Below, in pieces: positions 45,928-54,361 of a stretch of DNA of 64,000 nt. The DNA lies in contig NZ_JACHMU010000001.1 of the NCBI RefSeq assembly GCF_014205075.1, positions 930,001 to 994,000 on the forward strand, read 5' to 3'. The position numbers and the translations under genes were made by a program. Each line of letters begins with the position of its first letter. Position 1 is the first letter of the stretch. Below the pieces are notes generated by a model. That model was not told the origin of the DNA, did no database searches, and was given only the letters and a program-made list of their open reading frames with translations. This stretch comes from Microbacterium ginsengiterrae (GTDB lineage Bacteria > Actinomycetota > Actinomycetes > Actinomycetales > Microbacteriaceae).

Positions 45928-47892
45928 TCACCAGATCGTCACACGCTCGTCGCTGGGCAGGTGCAGTGCGTCGTCCTCTGTCACGCCGAACGCCTCGTAG
46001 AACGCGTCGATGTTGCGAACGATCTGGTTGCAGCGGAACTCGTTGGGCGAGTGCGGGTCGATCGTGAGGAGCCGGATCGTCTCGGCGTCGCGGCTCTTCT
46101 GCTGCCACACCTGCGCCCAGCTCAGCAGCAGTCGCTGAACTCCCGTCAGGCCGTCGATGACCGGCGCCTCGGCCCCGCCGAGCGACAGCTCGTACGCCTT
46201 CAGCGCGATGCCGAGACCGCCGAGGTCGCCGATGTTCTCGCCGATCGTGAGCGCCCCGTTGACGTGGTTCTCCGGTGCGAGCCCCTCGGGCACGAGGGCG
46301 TCGTACTGCGCGATGAGTGCCTTGGTGCGCTCCTCGAACGCGGCGCGGTCGGCGTCGGTCCACCAGTCGTCGAGCTTGCCGGAGCCGTCGTAGCGGCTGC
46401 CCTGATCGTCGAAGCCGTGACCGATCTCATGGCCGATGACCGCGCCGATCCCGCCGTAGTTGGCTGCGGCGTCGCGACCGGCGTCGAAGAACGGGTACTG
46501 CAGGATCGCCGCGGGGAACACGATCTCGTTCATCGACGGGTTGTAGTACGCGTTGACCATCTGCGGCGGCATGTGCCACTCGTTGCGGTCGATCGGCTTG
46601 CCGACCTTGTCGATGTTGCGGTCGTGCTCGAAGATGTTCGCCCGCCGGACGTTCCCGAAGATGTCGGCCGGATCGATCTCCAGCGTCGAGTAGTCGCGCC
46701 ACTGCTCCGGGTGCCCGATCTTTGGAGTGAACGCGTCGAGCTTCGCCAGCGCGCGCTCCCGGGTCTCCGGGCTCATCCACTCCAGCGTCGTGATGCTCTG
46801 CCGGTACGCCTCGATGAGGTTCGCGACGAGTTCGTCCATGGCCGCCTTCGCCGTCGGCGGATAGTGCCGTTCGACGTAGACCTTGCCGATCGCTTCGCCG
46901 AGGGCGCCTTCGGTCACCGACACTCCGCGCTTCCAGCGCTCGCGGATGGTCGGGACGCCGGAGATCTCGGTGCCGTAGAACGAGAAGTTCTCCTGCACGA
47001 TGTCGTCGGTGAGGAACGGAGCGGCGGCGTGTACGACCTGGGCACGCAGCCAGGCCTTCCAATCGCCGAGCCGGTCCTCGACGAGCAGTCCGCCGAGGCC
47101 TTCGAAGGCACTGGGCTGGCTGACGACGAGCTCGGAGAACGCCTCGGGGTTGGTGGGTCCTACCGCGTCGCGCCACGGCGCGAGGTCGACGCCGACGAGC
47201 TTCTGGAAGTCGTCCCATGCCAGGAGGTTGTAGGTCTTCACGGCGTCGCGGCTGGCGACGTTGTCCCAGTGGTGCGATGCGATCTCGGTCTCGAGGGCGA
47301 ACGACCGCTCCGCGTCATGGGCGGCATCGGCCACCCCGGCCAGCGCGAGCAGGCGCTCGAGGTGGGTGCGGTACGCGGCGCGCGTCCCCTCGAAGCTCTC
47401 CTGGCGGTAGTAGCTCTCGTCGGGCAGCGACAGGCCGGACTGGACGAGGATCGGCACGTAGCGCTCCGGGTTCCCCGGGTCGCCGTCGACGTACAGTCCG
47501 ATCATGTGGGCACGGCCATCGCGCTCGTAGGCACCGGCGGTGGCCAGCAGCGCGGGGATGCTGTCGATCGCGTCGATCTCGGCGAGGGTCTCGCGCAGCG
47601 GCTCGGTGCCGGCCGCGTCGATCCGCTCGGTGTCCATGAAGCTCGTGAACAGATCACCGATCTTGCGCTCGAGGGTGCCGTCCGCGGCATCCTGCGCCTC
47701 TTCGATGATGGTGCGCACATCCTTCTCGGCCTGCTCAGCGAGCATGTGGAAGGAACCCCAGCGCGCCTTGTCGCCCGGGATCTCGGTCCGGTCGAGCCAC
47801 TCGCCGTTGACGTGGCGGTACAGGTCGTCCTGTGGGCGGATGTCGGAGCTGAACTCTTCGGTCGCGAGACCGGCAGGAAGAACATCAGTCAT
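45928..47892 (-). CDS. pepO: M13 family metallopeptidase (PepO/neprilysin-like)
   Basis: 654-residue zinc endopeptidase. HEIGH (His488, Glu489, His492) in VIGHEIGHGFDDQG and the third-ligand motif GENIGDLGG are intact; the C-terminus ends in VTIW, the typical conserved Trp. No signal peptide, so it is probably cytoplasmic like other actinobacterial PepO. TAGGGT lies six bases before the ATG at 47892 (leaderless). Confidence 0.93.
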   Translation of the reverse strand: MTDVLPAGLATEEFSSDIRPQDDLYRHVNGEWLDRTEIPGDKARWGSFHMLAEQAEKDVRTIIEEAQDAADGTLERKIGDLFTSFMDTERIDAAGTEPLRETLAEIDAIDSIPALLATAGAYERDGRAHMIGLYVDGDPGNPERYVPILVQSGLSLPDESYYRQESFEGTRAAYRTHLERLLALAGVADAAHDAERSFALETEIASHHWDNVASRDAVKTYNLLAWDDFQKLVGVDLAPWRDAVGPTNPEAFSELVVSQPSAFEGLGGLLVEDRLGDWKAWLRAQVVHAAAPFLTDDIVQENFSFYGTEISGVPTIRERWKRGVSVTEGALGEAIGKVYVERHYPPTAKAAMDELVANLIEAYRQSITTLEWMSPETRERALAKLDAFTPKIGHPEQWRDYSTLEIDPADIFGNVRRANIFEHDRNIDKVGKPIDRNEWHMPPQMVNAYYNPSMNEIVFPAAILQYPFFDAGRDAAANYGGIGAVIGHEIGHGFDDQGSRYDGSGKLDDWWTDADRAAFEERTKALIAQYDALVPEGLAPENHVNGALTIGENIGDLGGLGIALKAYELSLGGAEAPVIDGLTGVQRLLLSWAQVWQQKSRDAETIRLLTIDPHSPNEFRCNQIVRNIDAFYEAFGVTEDDALHLPSDERVTIW

Positions 47893-47898
47893 GCATCC

Positions 47899-47904
47899 AC
47901 CCTA
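47899..47904 (-). promoter_or_regulatory. -10 element TAGGGT, leaderless start of pepO
   Basis: TAGGGT on the minus strand with six bases (GGATGC) to the ATG at 47892. Confidence 0.55.
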
Positions 47905-47937
47905 CGACCGCACTACCCGCCGGGGCGGGGACGCCGG

Positions 47938-47981
47938 ATGGATTTCGTCGGTCATGGCGTCCGAGAACCGGCGAGATCCAT
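47938..47981. terminator. Imperfect hairpin after the DUF1992 gene
   Basis: ATGGATTTCG (47938-47947) pairs with CGAGATCCAT (47972-47981) with one mismatch, and an inner CGGT/ACCG pairing closes the loop. It lies just downstream of the DUF1992 gene (minus) and upstream of the pepO promoter, so it may separate the two. Confidence 0.4.
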
Positions 47982-48003
47982 ACCCGCCGGCCGTAACCGC
48001 ATC

Positions 48004-48555
48004 TCAGTGGCGACGGAAGAGACCGCGGCGTGGGCGCGCGGCCGACTCCGCCGCAGCATCCGCCCTCGCGGCCGCCGCGCGTTGTTCGCGGCGCTCGTGC
48101 CACGCCGCGATCTCGGCGTCGACGTCGCGCGTCTTCGTGACGACCGGCGGTCCACCCAGCAACTGGCGTCGCGCGGAGATCACACGGCTGTTGAAGTCCT
48201 CGAGCGCCTCGCGCACGTCGCTCTCCCTGTGCAGCGCATCGAGGGTGTCGTTCAGCTCCCGGTCCTCGGTACGCAGCAGGATCGCCGGCGGCCCGAGCCC
48301 TGTGAGGCTCTCGGTCTCGATCTTCCGGCGGATCCACCAGTCGGGATCGTGGTGGGTGCCGAGCCCCTCGAGAGGCTTGCCCGCTCCAGGCAGGTCGTCG
48401 AAGTCGCCGCGGCGCATCGCGATCTGGATCGCGGTCTCGACGAACTGATGCTTGTTCTCGGCGGTGAGCTGCGACGGAGGCTGTTCGGCATCGGCATCCG
48501 TCTCGCCGTTCTGCCGCGCCCGGTAGCGGGCCGCGGCGTCGCGAGGATCACTCAT
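48004..48555 (-). CDS. DUF1992 (DnaJ homologue C member 28-like) protein
   Basis: 183-residue protein with the DUF1992 signature FDDLPGAGKPLEGLG followed by DPDWWIRRKI, as in bacterial YfhL/DnaJC28-like proteins. The N-terminus is charged and the C-terminus Arg/Ala-rich. GGAGG is upstream of the ATG at 48555; a -10-like TAGGCT lies further up, so this mRNA has a normal leader. Function unknown. Confidence 0.87.
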   Translation of the reverse strand: MSDPRDAAARYRARQNGETDADAEQPPSQLTAENKHQFVETAIQIAMRRGDFDDLPGAGKPLEGLGTHHDPDWWIRRKIETESLTGLGPPAILLRTEDRELNDTLDALHRESDVREALEDFNSRVISARRQLLGGPPVVTKTRDVDAEIAAWHERREQRAAAARADAAAESAARPRRGLFRRH

Positions 48556-48621
48556 CGTCCACCTCCGGATGCCGGTGCTGACAGCCTACGCCCGCGGCAT
48601 CCGGCGGACTCCGGCAGGTCA

Positions 48622-48627
48622 TAGGCT
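48622..48627 (+). promoter_or_regulatory. -10 element TAGGCT, leaderless start of MATE gene
   Basis: TAGGCT with six bases (CGAGGG) to the ATG at 48634. Confidence 0.55.
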
Positions 48628-48633
48628 CGAGGG

Positions 48634-49959
48634 ATGACCGCCCGCCCCGTCACCCTCAATCGGGAGATCCTGCGTCTGGCGGTCCCGGCCCTTGGCGCTC
48701 TCATCGCCGAACCGGCGTTCCTCATCGTGGACGCTGCCCTCGTCGGCCACCTCGGCACCGTGCCGCTGGCAGGTCTCGGCATCGCCAGCGCCGTGCTGCA
48801 GACCATCGTCGGCCTGATGGTGTTCCTCGCCTACTCGACCACCCCGGCGGTGGCCAGGCGGTTCGGTGCGGGCGAGCACAAGGATGCCGTCTCGGTCGGC
48901 ATCGACGGCATGTGGCTCGCGCTGGGGCTCGGCGCGATCCTCTCCGTCGTCGGTGCGCTGTCCTCCGGCTGGCTCGTGTCGCTGTTCGGAGCGAGCGCCG
49001 ACGTCGCCGAGCAGGCCGACACGTACCTCCTCATCAGCATGTGGGGTCTGCCCGCCATGCTCATCGTCTTCGCCGCGACGGGTCTGCTTCGTGGGATGCA
49101 GGACACCGTGACCCCGTTGTGGATCGCCGGGCTCGGCTTCGGCGCGAACGCCCTGTTGAACGTGCTGTTCATCTACGGGTTCGGGTGGGGCATCGCCGGA
49201 TCCGCCGTCGGCACGGTGACCGCCCAGTGGGCGATGGTCGCGGCCTATGTCGTCATCATCGGCCGGCTCGCCCGTCGCCATGCGGCGTCGCTGCGCCCCC
49301 AGCGCGACGGCGTCCGAGGGTCGGCGAGGTCGGGTGGCTGGCTGTTCCTGCGCACCGTGAGCCTGCGCGCCGCGCTGCTGGTCACCGTCGGGGTCGCCAC
49401 GGGGATCGGCACGGAGGAGCTGGCGGGCTGGCAGGTCGTCTTCACGATCTTCTCCGCCGCCGCCTTCGCCCTCGATGCGCTCGCGATCGCGGCGCAGGCA
49501 CTCATCGGCAAGGGCCTCGGGGCGGGTGACGTCCCCGGCGTCCGCCGCGTACTGGCGCGCACCGTCGCCTGGGGCGCCTGGTTCGGCGTGCTCGTCGGCG
49601 CGATCATCGGAGCGTTGTCCGGCGTCATCGGGTTGGCCTTCACCGGTGATGCGGCGATCGCCGCGCTCATCCAGCCCGCGCTGGTCGTACTCGCCGTGGC
49701 GCAGCCGATCGCGGGAATCGTGTTCGTCCTCGACGGCGTGCTCATGGGTTCCGGCGACGTGCGGTACCTCGCCATCGCCGGCGGGCTGAACCTCGTGCCG
49801 TTCCTGCCCGCCCTGCTGATCATCGCGCTGGTCGGTGTCGGCGGCAGCGCCGGAGTCACCTGGCTGGCCGTCGCCTTCTTCGGGGTGTACATGCTCGCGC
49901 GCTTCGCCACCCTCGGGTGGCGGGTCAGGACGGGCGGCTGGCTCCGTCAGGACGTCTGA
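48634..49959 (+). CDS. MATE family efflux transporter (DinF-like)
   Basis: 441-residue protein with about twelve TM helices. The start LNREILRLAVPALGALIAEPAFLIVDAALVGHLG is the DinF-subfamily signature, and GLLRGMQDTVTPLW and LDGVLMGSGDVRYL are the typical MATE repeat motifs. It should export cationic compounds using an ion gradient. Leaderless start (TAGGCT six bases upstream). Confidence 0.92.
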   Translation: MTARPVTLNREILRLAVPALGALIAEPAFLIVDAALVGHLGTVPLAGLGIASAVLQTIVGLMVFLAYSTTPAVARRFGAGEHKDAVSVGIDGMWLALGLGAILSVVGALSSGWLVSLFGASADVAEQADTYLLISMWGLPAMLIVFAATGLLRGMQDTVTPLWIAGLGFGANALLNVLFIYGFGWGIAGSAVGTVTAQWAMVAAYVVIIGRLARRHAASLRPQRDGVRGSARSGGWLFLRTVSLRAALLVTVGVATGIGTEELAGWQVVFTIFSAAAFALDALAIAAQALIGKGLGAGDVPGVRRVLARTVAWGAWFGVLVGAIIGALSGVIGLAFTGDAAIAALIQPALVVLAVAQPIAGIVFVLDGVLMGSGDVRYLAIAGGLNLVPFLPALLIIALVGVGGSAGVTWLAVAFFGVYMLARFATLGWRVRTGGWLRQDV

Positions 49960-50006
49960 GGGCGACCGCCCTCGCGGCAGGCGCCGCGATGGGTGATGAT
50001 GTCTGC

Positions 50007-50942
50007 ATGACTGGACCCTGGCCCGACGACTCCGCGACCGTCGAGCGCTGGGTGCGCGCCATGCTCGAACCGCTGGCATCCGGCGGCGACGGGATCACGG
50101 TCTCAGGACTGGAGAGGATGCGCATCGACGCCGACCTCGCCGGCTCGGATCTGCAGAGCCTCACGGTGGACGCCACACCCGTGGAGGTGCGCATCGACGC
50201 CGCGTCCGCCGCCGGCCACGAGACCCCGCCCCCTCCGGCCGCCGCAGAGCCGGTCACGGTGCAGACCCGGTCGGGGGTGCTGCGCAGGTTCCGGATCAGT
50301 GCGCACCCGCTGCGTATCGAGCGCACTCCGGTCGACCTCCATGTGGAGGCGCACGACGTGCCGATCGAGTGGTCGACCTTCGCCGAACCCGTCGACCCCG
50401 CCGTACCGGAGAGCATCCACGCTGTCACTCCGAAGGACCCGCCCTCCGGAGTGAGGGGCGCCTTCGACGTCTCCCTGCCGACGAAGGACGCCGTGCCGCT
50501 GATCACCGGCGTCCTGCGACCGGCACTGCAGGAGGCGGGTCTGCGCCCGGGCAGGGTGAGCCTCTCGGTCGACAACACCGAAGACGACGACACCGAAGGC
50601 GACGGCATCCGGATCCAGGCACGGGTCGGGGTGCGGTGGAAGTTCATCGTGGCGTCGGCCCGACTCGCCACCGTGGTGGAGATCACCCCGGATGCCGTGG
50701 TGACGGTGCGCGAGCTCACCGTCCGCAGCCGTCACCCGCTCGTGGCACTCGCGCTGAGGTTCGTGCGCTCGCGGCTCCGCGCCGTCGTCGGGAGCGAGAC
50801 GGATCTCAACGCCGAGCTGGCCCGCAGCGGGACGGGCGTGCGCATCCACGACCTCCGCGTGACCACCGGCGAGCGCCTCGGTGTCGCCGGCCGCTTCAGC
50901 GATCGCGCGGTCACGCGTATCGGCGACACCACTCGTACATGA
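50007..50942 (+). CDS. Conserved hypothetical protein (DUF2993/LmeA-like beta-sandwich)
   Basis: 311-residue protein without signal peptide or TM helix. The repeated layout (WVRAMLEPLASGGDGITVSG, later PLITGVLRPALQEAGLRPGRV and VTVRELTVRSRHPLV) suggests two related beta-rich halves, as in actinobacterial DUF2993 proteins. GATGAT lies six bases before the ATG at 50007. Its last 32 bases overlap the convergent TrmH gene. Confidence 0.7.
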   Translation: MTGPWPDDSATVERWVRAMLEPLASGGDGITVSGLERMRIDADLAGSDLQSLTVDATPVEVRIDAASAAGHETPPPPAAAEPVTVQTRSGVLRRFRISAHPLRIERTPVDLHVEAHDVPIEWSTFAEPVDPAVPESIHAVTPKDPPSGVRGAFDVSLPTKDAVPLITGVLRPALQEAGLRPGRVSLSVDNTEDDDTEGDGIRIQARVGVRWKFIVASARLATVVEITPDAVVTVRELTVRSRHPLVALALRFVRSRLRAVVGSETDLNAELARSGTGVRIHDLRVTTGERLGVAGRFSDRAVTRIGDTTRT

Positions 50943-51525
50943 TCACGGCGCCGGCGGCACTGGCGTTGATGGACCGAGTGGAGCCGTACTGGGTGATCTC
51001 GATGTGGCCGGATGCCGCGGCGATGGCCTCGTCGGTGAGGCCCGGCCCTTCCTGGCCGAACAGCAGCACGCAGCGCTCCGGCAGATCCGCTCGGTCGACC
51101 GGCACCGCGCCGTCGACGTTGTCGACCGCGATGATCGGGATGCCCTCCCCTGCCGCCCACGCGGCGAACGATGCGACATCCTCGTGGTGCACCACGTGCT
51201 GATAGCGGTCGGTGACCATGGCACCCCGCTTGTTCCACCGCCGGCGGCCGATGATGTGCACGGTGTCGGCGAGGAATGCATTGGCGCTGCGCACGATCGA
51301 GCCGATGTTCATGTCGTGCTGCCAGTTCTCGATCGCGACGTGGAACGGATGCCGTCGGGTGTCGAGGTCGGCGACGATCGCCTCCATCCGCCAATACCGA
51401 TACCGGTCGATGACGTTGCGGGTGTCGCCGTTCGCGAGCAGTTCGGGGTCGTACTGTTCACCCTCCGGCCAATCGCCTTCCCAGGGTCCGAGGCCGTGGG
51501 TGCTGCGCTCAGGGGTGTCGGTCAC
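50911..51525 (-). CDS. TrmH-family RNA methyltransferase
   Basis: 204-residue SPOUT methyltransferase. Motifs in order: NIGSIVRSANAF (motif 1), LLFGQEGPGL (motif 2) and ITQYGSTRSINASAAGAVIMYEW (motif 3), which form the AdoMet-binding knot. It should 2'-O-methylate tRNA or rRNA. GTG at 51525 follows TACGCT by six bases. Convergent with the upstream hypothetical gene, with 32 bases of overlap. Confidence 0.92.
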   Translation of the reverse strand: MTDTPERSTHGLGPWEGDWPEGEQYDPELLANGDTRNVIDRYRYWRMEAIVADLDTRRHPFHVAIENWQHDMNIGSIVRSANAFLADTVHIIGRRRWNKRGAMVTDRYQHVVHHEDVASFAAWAAGEGIPIIAVDNVDGAVPVDRADLPERCVLLFGQEGPGLTDEAIAAASGHIEITQYGSTRSINASAAGAVIMYEWCRRYA

Positions 51526-51531
51526 TCCGTC

Positions 51532-51537
51532 AGCGTA
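51532..51537 (-). promoter_or_regulatory. -10 element TACGCT, leaderless start of the TrmH gene
   Basis: TACGCT on the minus strand with six bases (GACGGA) to the GTG at 51525. Confidence 0.5.
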
Positions 51538-51549
51538 GTCGCGTCGGCG

Positions 51550-51555
51550 TAGGGT
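51550..51555 (+). promoter_or_regulatory. -10 element TAGGGT, leaderless start of the DtxR gene
   Basis: TAGGGT with six bases (GGGTCC) to the GTG at 51562. This places two divergent leaderless promoters within 24 bases of each other. Confidence 0.5.
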
Positions 51556-51561
51556 GGGTCC

Positions 51562-52194
51562 GTGGCATCCCCGGCGGCAGACGACTACCTGAAGACGGTG
51601 TACGCGCACACCGAGTGGCAGGATGCGCCGATCACGCCGTCCCAGTTGGCCGCCAAACTCGGCATCGCCCCGTCGAGCGTGACGGAGATGGTCAAGAAGC
51701 TCGCCGCCTCGGGACTCGTCTCCCACGTTCCGTACGGTGCCGTGCGCCTCACACCGGAAGGGCAGGCCCGCGCCCTGCAGATGGTCCGCCGCCATCGCCT
51801 CATCGAGACCTGGCTGGTGCAGGAGTTCGACTATGCGTGGGACGAGGTGCACGACGAGGCGGAGGTCCTCGAGCACACCATCAGCGACCGCCTGCTCGCC
51901 GGCATCGACGCCCGGCTCGGACACCCGCGTTTCGACCCGCACGGCGACGCGATCCCGGATGCCACCGGTGAGGTCACCCGCGAGCCCTTCGTGCTGCTCG
52001 CTGACGCGCCCAGCGGTCACACCGGTCGCGTGCTGCGGGTGAGCGACCGCGACCCCGCCCTTCTCCGGGCCCTCGAGGCTGCGGGGCTCCGAGTGGGCCG
52101 CGCGCTCACGGTGACCGAGGACGGGCACCTGCTCAACGGCGAGGCCTGCGATCTCCCGCCCGATGCGGCCGAGGTCGTCTGGGTCACCGCCTGA
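51562..52194 (+). CDS. DtxR/MntR-family metalloregulator
   Basis: 210-residue iron- or manganese-dependent repressor. N-terminal winged helix (DYLKTVYAHTEWQ, IAPSSVTEMVKKLAASGLV), metal-binding dimerisation region (MVRRHRLIETWLVQEF, DEVHDEAEVLEHTISDRL) and a C-terminal SH3/FeoA-like domain. The HRLIE and EVHDEAE motifs retain the metal-ligand pattern of DtxR. The downstream glycosidase gene has an AT-rich promoter region, but I cannot identify a clear DtxR box. Confidence 0.92.
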   Translation: MASPAADDYLKTVYAHTEWQDAPITPSQLAAKLGIAPSSVTEMVKKLAASGLVSHVPYGAVRLTPEGQARALQMVRRHRLIETWLVQEFDYAWDEVHDEAEVLEHTISDRLLAGIDARLGHPRFDPHGDAIPDATGEVTREPFVLLADAPSGHTGRVLRVSDRDPALLRALEAAGLRVGRALTVTEDGHLLNGEACDLPPDAAEVVWVTA

Positions 52195-52222
52195 CCTGCA
52201 CCGCCTCGCCCATGAAGCTCCG

Positions 52223-52250
52223 CTGTACTCTCGCGACCCTGTGTGATAAT
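52223..52250 (+). promoter_or_regulatory. Extended -10 promoter of the secreted glycosidase gene
   Basis: CTGTAC (52223-52228), 16-base spacer, then TGT-GATAAT (extended -10, 52242-52250) followed by an AT-rich stretch. It predicts a leader of about 55 bases before the ATG at 52312. Confidence 0.5.
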
Positions 52251-52311
52251 AATTTTCTTGGGGGACGTTCTTTCTGGAGGCCATTTTCGCCAACAGATCG
52301 AGGACTCGCTG

Positions 52312-54249
52312 ATGAGAAGAACGACCGCCGCTGCGACCGCAGCACTCCTGCTCCTGGGGATCCCCACCGCCGCCGCAGGCACCACCGACGACGAGCAGTT
52401 GCTCTACAAGTACGTCAAGGATGCGTCCGGCGCCTACGGCTACGGCAGCGATCCCGTCGAGACGTACCCCGGTTCCGGCACGCAGGTGTCGATCCCGACC
52501 ACCTCCGCTGAGGAGACCCGGCGCTTCTCGAGCGCGTGGGTCGCCACGATCGACAATCTGAACTTCGGACGCCCGGCCGACGCCGCCGACTTCGACTCCC
52601 GCTTCACCCGGGTGCTCGACGACTTCGAATCCTGGAACATGAACGCGGTGATCTTCCAGGTGCGACCTCTGCTCGACGCCTACTACCCGTCCGAGCTGAA
52701 CCCCTGGTCCGGCTTCCTCACCGGCACCCAGGGCGTCGACCCGGGGTACGACCCGCTCGCCCGCGCCGTCGAGGCGACGCACGCCCGCGGCATGGAGTTC
52801 CACGCGTGGCTGAACCCGTACCGGGTCACCAATTCGAAGATGACGTCCGCCACGGTGCTCGGCGCACTCGACATGACCGCGGACGAGGTGAAGGCGCTCA
52901 GCATCCCGGAGTACATCGCCGCTCTCGCAGATGCCGGCATCCTCGCCCCGGACAACTACGCCGTGCAGCACCCGGACCAGGTGCTCATGTTCGAGGAGAA
53001 GCTGTTCCTGGACCCAGGTGAGCCGGCGGTGCGGACATCCGTCGCAGACACGGTCGCCGAGATCGTCGCGAACTACGACGTGGATGCCATCCACTTCGAC
53101 GACTACTTCTACCCGTACCGCATCACGGTCGACGGTGAGAACGTCTTCTTCGGCGACGCGGGAGAGGACCGCGCCACCTTCGAGGAGCATGGACTCACCG
53201 CCGGATACGCCGACACCCCCGAGGACATCGAACGGTGGCGCCGAGACAACGTCACCGCCCTCATCAGCGACGTCAACGACGAGGTCGACGCGCACAACGC
53301 GGCGACCGGTTCCGCTGTCCAGCTCGGCGTCAGCCCGTTCGGCATCTGGGAGCACAAGGAGAACGACCCCGCAGGCTCGAACACTCCGACCACGTCGTCG
53401 CAGACGTACAGCGGCTCGGTCTTCGCCGACACACGAGGGTGGGTGCAGGACGAACTCGTCGACTACCTCGTCCCCCAGATCTACTGGAGCTTCGATCAGG
53501 GCGCCGCTCCGTACGGGGACCTGGCGCAGTGGTGGAACGACGTGGCCGCCGGGAGCCGCACGCAGGTCTATGTCGGCCACGCCCTCTACAAGCACGTGAA
53601 CAACGGCGGGTGGGAGCAGGCCTGGATGAACCCCGAGGAGGTTCCCAATCAGATCCGCTTCAACCAGAAGCTCGACGACATCGACGGCAGCGTGCTGTTC
53701 AGCTACAACGACATGCAGCCCAGCGATCTGGCCTCCCTGCCCGCGGACCAGCAGCCGCGGCACGAGGCGAAGAACCAGGCGATCGAACTGCTGCGTGAGG
53801 ATGCCTTCGGGCACCCGACGCTCGTTCCGGCCAAGCCGTGGCTGTCGGACGGCGTGGTCGCCGCGCCGAAGGGCGTGCAGGTCCGCGACGGCCACCTCGT
53901 GTGGGAGGCGGGCGACCCGCAGGAGGCGCGCCAGTACGCGATCTACCGCGGAACGGGTTCGCCGAAGCAGATCATCGCGCGCGAAGGCGCCCTCGTCGGC
54001 ACGGTGTGGGCGGACGGGGCATCCACGCTGGAGTTCGAGCTCCCGAACACGGCCTCGTCGACGCCTGCCCGCGAGAAGTGGGTGGTGACGGCGCTGGATG
54101 CCGCCGCCGTCGAGAGCGCGCCCGTCGCCGCCACAGGCAAGCCCGACAAGCCCGGCAAGCCCGAACAGCCCGGCAAGCCCGACAAGCCGGGCAAGCCGGA
54201 TCACCCCGTGCGCCCCTCGCAGCCGGGTGGCTCCGAGGACGGGCGCTGA
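52312..54249 (+). CDS. Secreted GHL10/DUF187-type glycoside hydrolase
   Basis: 645-residue exported protein. Signal peptide (RRTTAAATAALLLLGIPTAAAG), then a TIM-barrel of the glycosyl-hydrolase-like 10 (DUF187) type: RFSSAWVATIDNLNFG, NMNAVIFQVRPLLDAYYPS, HAWLNPYRVT, DAIHFDDYFYPY, FGIWEHKEND and PQIYWSFDQG. An immunoglobulin-like segment follows (about 515-610), then a GKPDKP-type tandem tail. GHL10 proteins act on wall or exopolysaccharide glycans; the substrate here is unknown. GAGGA is eight bases before the ATG. Confidence 0.88.
   Translation: MRRTTAAATAALLLLGIPTAAAGTTDDEQLLYKYVKDASGAYGYGSDPVETYPGSGTQVSIPTTSAEETRRFSSAWVATIDNLNFGRPADAADFDSRFTRVLDDFESWNMNAVIFQVRPLLDAYYPSELNPWSGFLTGTQGVDPGYDPLARAVEATHARGMEFHAWLNPYRVTNSKMTSATVLGALDMTADEVKALSIPEYIAALADAGILAPDNYAVQHPDQVLMFEEKLFLDPGEPAVRTSVADTVAEIVANYDVDAIHFDDYFYPYRITVDGENVFFGDAGEDRATFEEHGLTAGYADTPEDIERWRRDNVTALISDVNDEVDAHNAATGSAVQLGVSPFGIWEHKENDPAGSNTPTTSSQTYSGSVFADTRGWVQDELVDYLVPQIYWSFDQGAAPYGDLAQWWNDVAAGSRTQVYVGHALYKHVNNGGWEQAWMNPEEVPNQIRFNQKLDDIDGSVLFSYNDMQPSDLASLPADQQPRHEAKNQAIELLREDAFGHPTLVPAKPWLSDGVVAAPKGVQVRDGHLVWEAGDPQEARQYAIYRGTGSPKQIIAREGALVGTVWADGASTLEFELPNTASSTPAREKWVVTALDAAAVESAPVAATGKPDKPGKPEQPGKPDKPGKPDHPVRPSQPGGSEDGR
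54136..54207 (+). repeat. In-frame 18-bp tandem repeat (GKPDKP x4)
   Basis: Four six-residue units GKPDKP, GKPEQP, GKPDKP, GKPDHP at the C-terminus of the secreted glycosidase. Such proline/lysine-rich tails often span or bind the cell wall. Confidence 0.8.
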
Positions 54250-54270
54250 TCTGATCGCGTTCGGTTCCCT

Positions 54271-54305
54271 GACGGCGGTCTCCTCCTTTCGGAGGGACCG
54301 CCGTC
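54271..54305 (+). terminator. Intrinsic terminator after the glycosidase
   Basis: GACGGCGGTC (54271-54280) pairs with GACCGCCGTC (54296-54305), with nested CCTCC/GGAGG and a four-base loop: 15 base pairs with one bulge. GGTCTTCTC follows. Confidence 0.85.
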
Positions 54306-54349
54306 GGTCTTCTCGCCGCAGGCTCCTTCATCCGCATCGCGCGCCCCAA

Positions 54350-54355
54350 TAGGCT
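54350..54355 (+). promoter_or_regulatory. -10 element TAGGCT, leaderless start of nagD-like gene
   Basis: TAGGCT with six bases (GAGCAC) to the ATG at 54362. Confidence 0.55.
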
Positions 54356-54361
54356 GAGCAC

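Noticed and set aside
45904..48624. 906-codon plus-strand open frame over pepO
   Set aside because: Antisense to a complete M13 peptidase with zinc-site motifs; composition is Arg/Val/Asp-rich shadow sequence.
50911..54204. Very long open frame on the minus strand covering the glycosidase gene region and ending in TrmH
   Set aside because: Only its last 204 residues match a family (TrmH). The rest is antisense to the well-supported secreted glycosidase and is a frame-bias artefact of high GC.
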